DNA from: Styela clava
Lineage: Eukaryota > Chordata > Ascidiacea > Stolidobranchia > Styelidae
DNA: 64,000 nucleotides
Assembly (NCBI RefSeq): GCF_964204865.1
Contig: NC_135263.1
Coordinates: 932,501-996,500 of the forward strand
Direction: 5' to 3'
The position numbers and the translations under genes are program-made. This document shows, in pieces, positions 54,650 through 63,589 of the stretch (position 1 is the stretch's first letter; each line of letters begins with the position of its first letter). The notes below the pieces were generated by a model. It saw only the letters and a list, made by a program, of their open reading frames with translations, did not search any database and had not been told where the DNA came from.

Positions 54650-54731
54650 GATAAAGTAGTAGTCTATTCGGCTATTTGTATTTCGCAATTGTTAGAAAAC
54701 AGAGCAAAATCGAATGAAACGGCGATGAAAA

Positions 54732-54849
54732 GCTTACGACACTCGGTATTCCCAGCCGGTCACCCATGCAAGTACTAAGCGAGCCCGACATTGCTTAACT
54801 TCCGAGATCGAACGAGATCGGGTGCATTCAACGTGGTATGGTTGTAGGC
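54732..54849 (-). rRNA. 5S rRNA gene (array 4, copy 10)
   Basis: 118 nt with TTTT; GGGCTCGCTTAG in the middle and AAGC at the end. Confidence 0.9.
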
Positions 54850-54931
54850 AATAAAGTAGTAGTCTATTTGGCTATTTGTATTTCGCAGTTGTTAGAAAAC
54901 AGAGCAAAATCGAATGAAACGGCGACGACAA

Positions 54932-55049
54932 GCCTACGACACTCGGTATTCCCAGCCGGTCACCCATGCAAGTACTAACCGAGCCCGACATTGCTTAACT
55001 TCCGAGATCAAACGAGATCGGGCGCATTCAACGTGGTATGGTTGTAGGC
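54932..55049 (-). rRNA. 5S rRNA, terminator-altered (array 4, copy 11)
   Basis: 118 nt; TTGT downstream; otherwise as copy 6, 998 bp earlier. Confidence 0.85.
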
Positions 55050-55131
55050 GATGAAGTAGTAGTCTATTCGGCTATTTGTATTTCGCAGTTGTTGGAAAAC
55101 AGAGCAAAATCGAATGAAACGGCGACGAAAA

Positions 55132-55249
55132 GCCTACGACACTCGGTATTCCCAGCCGGTCACCCATGCAAGTACTAACCAAGCCCGACATTGCTTAACT
55201 TCCGAGATCGAACGAGATCGGGTGCACTCAACGTGGTATGGTTGTAGGC
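55132..55249 (-). rRNA. 5S rRNA gene (array 4, copy 12)
   Basis: 118 nt with TTTT; counterpart of copy 7, 998 bp earlier. Confidence 0.92.
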
Positions 55250-55331
55250 GATAAAGTAGTAGTCTATCCGACTATTTGTATTTCGCAGTTGTTAGAAAAC
55301 AGAGTAAAATCGAATGAAACGGCGACGAAAA

Positions 55332-55448
55332 GCTTACGACATTCGGTATTCCCAGCCGGTCACCCATGCAAGTACTAACCGAACCCGACATTGCTTAACT
55401 TCCGAGATCGACGAGATCGGGTGCATTCAACGTGGTATTGTTGTAGGC
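55332..55448 (-). rRNA. 5S rRNA, variant B (array 4, copy 13)
   Basis: 117 nt; counterpart of copy 8. Confidence 0.8.
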
Positions 55449-55530
55449 GATAAAGTAGTAGTCTATTCGGCTATTTGTATTTCGCAGTTGTTAGAAAACA
55501 GAGTAAAATCGAATGAAACGGCGACGAAAA

Positions 55531-55647
55531 GCTTACGACATTCGGTATTCCCAGCCGGTCACCCATGCAAGTACTAACCGAACCCGACATTGCTTAACTT
55601 CCGAGATCGACGAGATCGGGTGCATTCAACGTGGTATTGTTGTAGGC
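55531..55647 (-). rRNA. 5S rRNA, variant B (array 4, copy 14)
   Basis: 117 nt; counterpart of copy 9. Confidence 0.8.
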
Positions 55648-55729
55648 GATAAAGTAGTAGTCTATTCGGCTATTTGTATTTCGCAATTGTTAGAAAACAG
55701 AGCAAAATCGAATGAAACGGCGATGAAAA

Positions 55730-55847
55730 GCTTACGACACTCGGTATTCCCAGCCGGTCACCCATGCAAGTACTAAGCGAGCCCGACATTGCTTAACTTC
55801 CGAGATCGAACGAGATCGGGTGCATTCAACGTGGTATGGTTGTAGGC
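55730..55847 (-). rRNA. 5S rRNA gene (array 4, copy 15)
   Basis: 118 nt with TTTT; counterpart of copy 10. Confidence 0.9.
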
Positions 55848-55929
55848 AATAAAGTAGTAGTCTATTCGGCTATTCGTATTTCGCAGTTGTTGGAAAACAG
55901 AGCAAAATCGAATGAAACGGCGACGAAAA

Positions 55930-56047
55930 GCCTACGACACTCGGTATTCCCAGCCGGTCACCCATGCAAGTACTAACCAAGCCCGACATTGCTTAACTTC
56001 CGAGATCGAACGAGATCGGGTGCACTCAACGTGGTATGGTTGTAGGC
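55930..56047 (-). rRNA. 5S rRNA gene (array 4, copy 16)
   Basis: 118 nt with TTTT; GTTGAGTGCACCC variant. Confidence 0.92.
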
Positions 56048-56129
56048 GGTAAAGTAGTAGTCTATTCGGCTATTTGTATTTCGCAGTTGTTAGAAAACAG
56101 AGCAAAATCGAATGAAACGGCGACGAAAA

Positions 56130-56237
56130 GCCTACGACACTCGGTATTCCCAGCCGGTCACCCATGCAAGTACTAACCAAGCCTGACATTGCTTAACTTC
56201 CGAGATCGGGTGCATTCAACGTGGTATGGTTGTAGGC
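56130..56237 (-). pseudogene. 5S rRNA with 10-nt deletion (array 4, copy 17)
   Basis: 108 nt; same deletion class as 53744-53851, although one base at the break differs (CCGAG against CCGGG). Confidence 0.85.
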
Positions 56238-56319
56238 GATAAAGTAGTAGTCTATTCGGCTATTTGTATTTCGCAGTTGTTGGAAAACAGAGCAAAATCG
56301 AATGAAACGGCGACGAAAA

Positions 56320-56334
56320 GCCTACGACACTCGG
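56320..56334 (-). pseudogene. 5S rRNA 3' fragment at array edge
   Basis: Only the last 15 nt of a 5S gene with its TTTT terminator and a normal spacer; the rest is replaced by the decamer minisatellite. Right end of the array. Confidence 0.8.
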
Positions 56335-56345
56335 GGGTGTTGTCA

Positions 56346-56640
56346 AAAACTGAATATAACTGAATACAACTGAATACAACTGAACACAACTGAAAACAAC
56401 TGAATACAACTGAATACAAAAACTGAACACAACTGAATACTACCGCACACAACTGAATACACGGCTCGTGGCACGTGACATAAGTTTTAAAATGAATACA
56501 ACTGAATATAACTGAACACAGCTGAATACAACTGAACAAAACTGAATACGACTGAACAGAACTGAAAACAACTGAATACACGCAACGAATACAACTGAAT
56601 ATAACTGAACACCACTGAATACAACTGGAGAAAATGGCAC
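56346..56640. repeat. 10-bp minisatellite (TGAATACAAC)n
   Basis: Some 25 variants of TGAATACAAC (TGAACACAAC, TGAATATAAC, TGAAAACAAC), broken by a short unique spacer at about 56456-56495 containing CACGTGACATAAG. Tyr/Ser/Val-rich open frames on minus are translations of the repeat, not genes. Confidence 0.9.
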
Positions 56641-56656
56641 GGGACGCATAAGATTC

Positions 56657-57240
56657 GTGACGTCATCACTGATTACGTCATAATAGATAATGCGAATTTT
56701 AGAGATAGCCCCTCAAGCAATACATCAAACGTTTCAGAAGGATGAGGCGGTTTCATTACGGTTATTTGTGGCGTGATTGGTGACGTCATTGCTGATTACG
56801 TCACAATCGATAATGCGAATTTTGGAGATAGAACATCGAGCAATATAGCAAACGTTTCAGAAAGATGAGGCGGTTTCAATACGGTTATTTTTGGCGTGAT
56901 TGGTGACGTCATTGCTGATTGCGTCACAATCTAAGATTTGAATATTCGAAATATACTGGCGTGCAGTATAATGCACCTTTGAGACAAACGAGATGGTTTG
57001 AATGTGGCGACATTCGACTAAATTTATGACGTCATTAGTGGTTACGTCATAATATCAAATGCAAAATTTCAACATATAATCACGACTAGTATATCAAACG
57101 TTTCTGAAAATGAGACCATATTATTACGGTCATTCGGCGTGTTTAGATACGTCACCGCTGATGACGTCAAAATATTTCGACGTGATTTGTGGCGTCATCA
57201 CTAATTACTTTATTGACGCTCGTGCAAATTTTTGAGATTG
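56657..57240. repeat. left inverted end of the MULE with 123-bp tandem units
   Basis: Units start at 56657, 56780, 56903, 57026 and about 57146, each opening with GTGACGTCA or a variant, then GATTACGTCA. Units 1 and 2 share GCGAATTTT and CAAACGTTTCAGAA; unit 3 carries GCAGTATAATGCACC. Five TGACGTCA palindromes occur. Confidence 0.85.
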
Positions 57241-57993
57241 AGGTAACACGAAATCACTGACAATGTTACATGATACATACTCAGTTTTGTCTACGAAGCA
57301 AAATATACGCGTGGCTTGTTTAGGAGGTAATCAAAATTTGCCTAGAGTGAAGAACAGTGGTTGAATGAGCGCCGATGCTCGTACATATGATATCATTTTA
57401 TTTTGATACAAATGTATAGGAATCGTGTGGCCTCTCGTTTGGTTGGTAGCCAATATTGGGTATGGTGAGCTAGCTAGATATTTCAGGTGCATGAATTTGA
57501 CTTAATGATGGAGGAAGCCGTAACCGATCAGCAGTTACGTGAACCACATTGCGACGGCGATAAGGCCAGCAAATCTGGATCCAATGAACTGAACCGCCTG
57601 CCTTCTTTTTATGGGATGAAGGTGCTTTAGTCTTCCTATTGTCTTGCATCCTGTGCCGGTATCTGCGGTACTTGGTGCAGTAAACCCAAACCAAGAACAA
57701 ACTGAAAGGCGAGCATGATTATCTTAACAACAGCAAAGAAAAGTATGTAACATCACGTTTTGTTTTATTCGTGCAAAGAAATGACATGTTCATTAAAGCA
57801 TACACATCAGCCTAACCAACGTGAAAACAATGAACTGTTAAAACACCAACACACAAACGAACTGTAATAAAAGATAAAAACACGAAGCCAGTGACTATTT
57901 TGTCCGATAGCTCATCAAAAACACTGGATGAATAAGCTATGTGTAGTGAATATTAGTCTGTGTCATAATAGGAGCCACGTTACATCTCTCCAT
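57241..57993. other. MULE interior 3' of the gene
   Basis: Contains a reversed SINE fragment (57425-57550) and a trace of the repeat seen at 1430 and 20220 (GGCGAGCAT near 57703). No other gene seen. Confidence 0.5.
57425..57550 (-). repeat. SINE-like repeat, copy 6, reverse orientation
   Basis: On minus it reads CTGATCGGTTACGGCTTCCT and later ACGAGAGGCCACACG, parts of the SINE body. Confidence 0.5.
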
Positions 57994-60900
57994 CTACTTT
58001 TTTGCTGCTCTTTCGGCCCTAGTTCCCTTCTTTTGTCCCGGCTTTCTGGCAATGTGCGATTTTCTTGGACAAAGAAATGCTGGGTTCGACGCTTCTTCCA
58101 TTTCGTTTTCAAGGGGAATATGGGAACGGTCCTTTTCAAAAATTAATTTTTGAAATATTTTCTCTTTTTGGCCCTCTCCCATCTCTCGCCATACTGCATT
58201 GCTGTAGGAATACTTTTTGAACCTTGAACTTAGGGAATAATTGCCCCTGCCGTGAATGGCTCTCCGCATGTCTGTGTACTGCAAAATAGCATGGTCTTTA
58301 AATTTTTTGATTAGTTGAGGCAGCTTTTGTGGCTTCCAATCAATGTCAACTTTTATGAGGTTGTTCATCGACTCAGAATTGTTGTTGGTCCACAGCGCTT
58401 TTTGCATTAGCCCATTCCTCAGTTTGACAACGTACTCTGCAAGCAGAGGCATAATCTGTGCAGTTATATACCTCTTGATATCTTCGGGGAACTTTGAAAT
58501 AAGCCTTTTGCATTCGACAGATTTGGTTTCAAATTCCTCATTTGAAACTGCTCTGGCAATTCCATCATCCCTGAAAAGAGAGGATAACAGCATTTTTTTC
58601 GACTCTTCGGAAATCGACCCCTTTGTCCGCAACAAACGCTGCACATTTTGGATCAAGTGTCGTGTGCATAGAAACCGCTGAACTCCCGGAAAACACTTGT
58701 CAAGAGCTTTTGTTAAAGCAAACTCGTTGTCACTTCCAATCCTAATTTCCGAAGTGAAAGCAGTGGTTGATATCCTGGAGCTCAAGTGAGAGAAAAAGTG
58801 ACAATATGTCGTGAATTTTCCATCCCAGTGGAGGTAAATTGGGCCCAAAATTATAGGATTTTCACCAGTGCTATTTCTTACAACTTTCGACTGCTTGTAC
58901 ACTATTATAGTGGCATAACAGGCACCAAGGTTAAACGTGCGATCAACACCCAAAATTGTTTTGTCACTTGTTGTTGAAGCTATTCGCTTGAGATCAGCGA
59001 GCTGATTGTTGGTATACAAAATCACACAGGGTGGGGAACCTTTGATTACCGCTGCCTCTCGCACGAAGTCATCTGTCTGTACCATGCTTAGCACATCAAG
59101 AACCCCATCAGCGAAAGTGCGTGAACCCTCTGTACCCCAACTGTCTTTTTTGGCATGCATTTTCCTATATCTCACTTGTCGATAGTCCCTCGGGGCATGA
59201 ATCGAATCTTCGCCAATCATTTTCTTATAGATTTCCCTTGTGGACATCCTCGACTGCACATGATCATCGATGTTTTTTACAACTCCAGGAGGTGTTCTTA
59301 CATACTCACGCTTGTTTCGTTTTGTATTTCCATGGGGAGGCATGGGCTGTTTCGGAAAAGCTCCCAGGTATTCAACGACAGCTTTCCCTTCACCGATGCA
59401 GGAACCATCGTAACCACGAAACCAGGACACCCGTTTTCGATAGTTCGTGTTAGCCTTTAGTTTGCTGTAAACTCTATGAAGAATTAGGATATCTTGGGTG
59501 TCGGGCATTGGCCGTACATGCTCTTTCCTGAATTTTCCCCCGGACTTTTTCTCTGTGTAGAAGCCATCTTTATCTTTTCTGACGAATTTCAGGTTGCCAT
59601 TTTCTTCAATGAGGAAATATGCTCTGGTAGACCCTGCTTTTACACCACACCACGCGCCACAATCATCTGGAACAAAATTCTTCTTGTTATTTTTTCCCAA
59701 CTGTACCACGAATCCAATGTTGCTTTTCGGACCAGTGGGGATTTCTTTTTCAGCAATAACCTCTGCCAGCATAGTTGTGTAAAGTTCATTGGGTGCAAGA
59801 AATCTGCCACTCAATTGTATTTCACGCTCATCATTTGATGATTCGAAAGCAGTAGATGGACTTGATGTGGTAATTGGTGTGGTAGCCCTCATCTTTTTTG
59901 GCTCGAACGCATCAGCAGAGTCATCGCTGTCGTCACTGATATCCCAACCAAATTCAAAATTAATCTGGTCAAAACCGATGCTAGTATCAGAACTGGTTTC
60001 ATCAAAATTGAGTTTTCCAAATTTGAATGGGGTAACGCCTGGAGAGTCAGGAATAGTATTCAAAGCCTCCTTTACTGGGGTAGAATGGAGAGCACCAGGA
60101 TTAAATTCAGTTTCTTCAACAAGTGGTACAAAGTGATTTGGAATCCAGTCAGAAGTCATCGTCAGTTCTGTTGTTGTCCACATAATCCACAGATCTACGC
60201 CAACTATTTCTCTAGGCTTGATGCAATTGCTGAGAAACTTTGGATATAAGTCCCTTGTCCCATTAACAGGGGGGTACAGCATGTTCACTTGTCTTTTAAT
60301 GATGTTAGAGAGTGCCATTATTGTCCAAGCTGAAGAAAAAGCACCAATACGAGTACAGTCGACACAGGCTTCGCGGTAGTCCGGGGACACATGACAAACA
60401 ACTCTCCCCATATCAGACTGAATGTATTCGTCTTCATTATTGACCATTTCGATGCAAGTTCTTGTCCGAAGCTCATTAGCCATATCTTCAGAATCATTCA
60501 GAAGCAACGACACTGCGTTGAAAAGACAATTACCATCTGCTGTAGTCTTAAGTGGGCGTTTGCCTTTCTCCAGTCCATGCTTTCGCAATATGTCCAGTGA
60601 GTGACGATCAGTGGATGTATGGTACTTGGTGATATCTTTTTCATGACTTATGAAATATGGCATGATATGCTTTTCCCTGATTGTACATGCACAAAAAATG
60701 CCCCAATTCTTCTTGGCACTCTAGAAATAGAAATGGAGATTAGTTGTGAATCACCAATCACAAAATTTATGGAATTTGATGTTTAATTCCGCTATCAAGC
60801 ATCCCTAATGGCGTTTCCACCATCACAATACTTTAAAATTCACATTGACCCCATTGAGCGGGAACCATCCGGGGTTTGTCAAACCGATTGGAACAGACAC

Positions 60901-61614
60901 AAAATCCCATTTTCACCTTCGGGAAAAGTCGTCATATGGTTATGGAGAATGAAATTCCGTAAAATCTTTCCCATCAATACTGTGCTTAATCTATACATAA
61001 TCGAATGGACTGTGTTCACCCGTTTTACTAACAATATATCCATCAGACAAGCAATTTTCATTCCCAAATTTGTAATAAATTCCGTCATGTGGAAATTCAT
61101 TATTTCATAGTTATTTTTCATCGTGTTGACATAAACAGCGTTAACGTCTCGTGGCAATCCGTATTTACTAACTGCACTCAATATAATAATAATTTATAGC
61201 CTCAGTAACTCTTGGCAATTTAGCGATCGTCCGTAACTTTGCTCAGAGATCAGTGCCTACATTTTGAGCGAGTGCGCGTGACTTTACTTTTAATAAATTT
61301 CTTTATAAAAACACTAGACGGATGATGCACAATCTGTAATTAGGTCTATAAGAACGGAAGAGCGGTGAATTACTTACTCTGCGTAAGCGATGGAGTGCAG
61401 TCAAGAAGTCGAATGAACCATCGTCTTCCGAAGAGCACTTTCTGCATATATACGATGCTTGCGAGAGGTTCCCAAGTTCCATGATAGATTCTTCTTTCAA
61501 TTTCTCGCAGGTGCCGTGGAACCAGTTTCCACATATTTCGCATAAAATGCTGTGGCTTCCTTCGGCACAATTCTTAAAGCATATGCCGCATGGTGATTCA
61601 CTGGATTGATCCAT
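57994..61614 (-). CDS. MULE transposase with PHD finger and OTU-like domain (two exons)
   Basis: Exon 1 61614-61378, intron 61377-60721 (GTAAGT donor; CTATTTCTAG acceptor), exon 2 60720-57994, both junctions in phase 0; predicted 987 residues. Exon 1 is a PHD finger (CGIC, CEICGNWFHGTC, CRKC). Exon 2 reads open from the acceptor, with M at 60663. Counting from that M: an OTU-like cysteine protease domain with D43, C46 (DGNCLFNA) and H177 (NHFVPL); an acidic linker; a Cys/Trp-containing block (residues 330-420, DCGAWCG) that might bind DNA; then the MULE core with D573 (GVDRTFNLG), D645 (GSDNEFAL), CTRHLIQN and E764 (NNSESMN). A basic C terminus may be a nuclear signal. The splice model is inferred; exon 2 alone is secure. 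Confidence 0.85.
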
Positions 61615-61619
61615 CTCCT

Positions 61620-62269
61620 TCAGTTCTTAGTGACAACTTGAATGGACTTTCTCAGTAAAAATAGTCTAGCTAAATCAATTGCATAAGTTACCTAATACAT
61701 CCAAGGGAAAGAAAGGTTCGATGAAATCTTTGCTTGGTACGAAGCAGATTTAACAGAATTGTACAGGCTAACACGTAACAGAGAGGCAGCAGGGCTGAGT
61801 GCTGTATACATAAGGCTTTGGTCGCAATCATATAACGGTTGGTATTCATCCGAGGGCAAGCGATACAGATTTGTAGTCCTGTCGTAAGATACCTTGGTTA
61901 CTACTCGCATAAACCACTTACGAAATTATTGCTTATGATCTCATCGGAGAACTAAGACCAACGAGCATCCAAATAACCTAACACCTTGCGCGGGCGAAGT
62001 GTCAGAAGTCTTGTTTGAGGTTTGAAACGACATCTGGTGACCTGTGACCCCGGAGACAAGTTTTCAGCGTCAAATGCGACACTAAACTAATTTTCGCAAT
62101 TTGATCATGTGGTAATATTATTAAAACAAGCGAAAATATTCAATCCAGGTGTCAGTGATTCATCGCCAAGTGCTTTAGTTAGAATACAAAACACATCCTT
62201 CTTCAGCACTTCCGTAAGCAATCCCGTACTTAACAAGGAATAATGGGTGGTTTGCAGCTAGGCGGTAGG
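61620..62269. other. MULE interior 5' of the gene
   Basis: Presumed promoter and leader of the transposase gene. No recognisable motif or coding exon. The 72-codon minus frame at 61692-61910 lacks domain signals. Confidence 0.4.
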
Positions 62270-62925
62270 CTACAGCGTGCTCAGCGTTAGGAATACACTC
62301 GACATCGCACCTTCGATCCCTCTGCGTGGGTTTGCAGGTCCGTATCACATTCGGAGGTTAATTTTATGCGAGAGGGTTGCTGTACTCCTCGACACTATTC
62401 ACGTTACCGCTGGTCGGTTACGGATTTCTTCACCATCAAGTCCATACCTCTAAAAACAAATACCGTATATGCTCGTTTAACCGCCCGGTCTTGATTGAGC
62501 GCCCGTTTGAATAGCCGCCCGGTGTGAAAGCTGATTTTTCAGTGGTAGAGAACAATAGGAAATAAGAAGCGTATTATGAGGAATTACTCTTAAGACGTGA
62601 ATAATTTGCGTTTGACATGGAAAAAGGATTAATGTCGTCAAATATTTGTCTTCAAAGATACCGGTATCGTAATTTTTGTGTATAATTTCACTTTAAAAAT
62701 AACAAGCGCTCCTGCTTGAATAAGCGCCGGTTTGAATGAGGGCCAGGTTAGTGAGTTTGTTTAAAAAAAATAAGCGCCCGGGCTATTAAACGAGCAAATA
62801 CGGTAACTGGCTAACTAACCCACACCTGACATGGATGGTAACCGGACGAGAGGTCGTGGTTAGCCCTAGGATCAAGCCGTCTTTTGTACTTTACTCTCCC
62901 CGGGGATAAATATGTAAACCTGTCA
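62270..62925 (+). repeat. SINE-like repeat, copy 7, interrupted by a MITE
   Basis: Head AGCGTTAGGAATACACTCGA, body GCGAGAGGGTTGCTGTACTC, GCTGGTCGGTTACGGATT, then after the MITE CTGGCTAACTAACCC, GGTAACCGGACGAGAGG and tail CTCCCCGGGGATAAATATG. The most complete copy in the window. Confidence 0.65.
62461..62805. mobile_element. MITE with TACCGTATTTGCTCG-type ends
   Basis: Left end TACCGTATATGCTCGTTTAA and right end, reversed, TACCGTATTTGCTCGTTTAA, both followed by CCGCCCGG or AGCCCGG. It is flanked by TA and splits the SINE between ACAAA and ACTGGC, so it is younger than the SINE. Sub-terminal GAATAAGCGCC and GATTGAGCGCC repeats. TA duplication suits Tc1/mariner-type mobilisation. Confidence 0.8.
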
Positions 62926-63068
62926 AACAACTGAAAACGAACTGTCTTTACTAGTGTGCACACGAATATTCAGATCTGCAAATGGACTGCAAGCAATCTA
63001 TCGTGAACATCCGATGCCACAATAAGCCGCATTATAATACAATAGTATGTTAAATAGTAGGCTTAAGC

Positions 63069-63432
63069 AGGGGTCGGCAACCTTTTATCGCTCGCGGGCC
63101 AAAATTAAAGCTTGCAAGTCATTAGCGGGCCGCACATATTTAAAAAAAAAGTTAAAAACCGAATGGATGGCCAATGAATCACCTTTTTCACACAGATCCG
63201 ACGTTAAATTTCAAACAGCGCGCGAAGACTGATCATTTGAATATTTTCTGCGCCATTAAACCATTTGGACTCGGCATCAACTACGTTTTGTTGCCATTTG
63301 TCTAATTATAATAAAATTATAGGCTCATTAAACGAGATTTATATACTTGTTAGATTATAATATAATTTAGTCTAAATCAGTGAAGCGTCGCGGGCCGGAT
63401 ACGTCCCGCGGGCCGTAGGTTGCCTACCCCTG
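63069..63432. mobile_element. hAT-type MITE (AGGGGTCGGCAACC ends)
   Basis: Left AGGGGTCGGCAACCTTTTAT and right, reversed, CAGGGGTAGGCAACCTACGG; sub-terminal CGCGGGCC on both sides. Octamers GCTTAAGC and GCCTAAGC flank it with one mismatch, as for hAT. Non-coding. Confidence 0.75.
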
Positions 63433-63589
63433 GCCTAAGCTATAGACAGGATCGAATCTAGACGATGAGAAATAAACAGGCTACGACATTTGTGGCCCCT
63501 CTTCAACAATGAGATCTTCATAGAATATATTATGACGCGATGAATTGATTTTGAAAATTGCTTGAAAATGAATTATAGTTCAAAAATTA

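Noticed and set aside
35461-56334. CRISPR-like array of regular 200-bp repeats
   Set aside because: The repeat unit is a 5S rRNA gene plus spacer; spacers are conserved, not unique, and the genome is eukaryotic.
56252-56669. Tyr/Ser/Val-rich repeat proteins on minus
   Set aside because: Direct translation of the 10-bp minisatellite in three frames.
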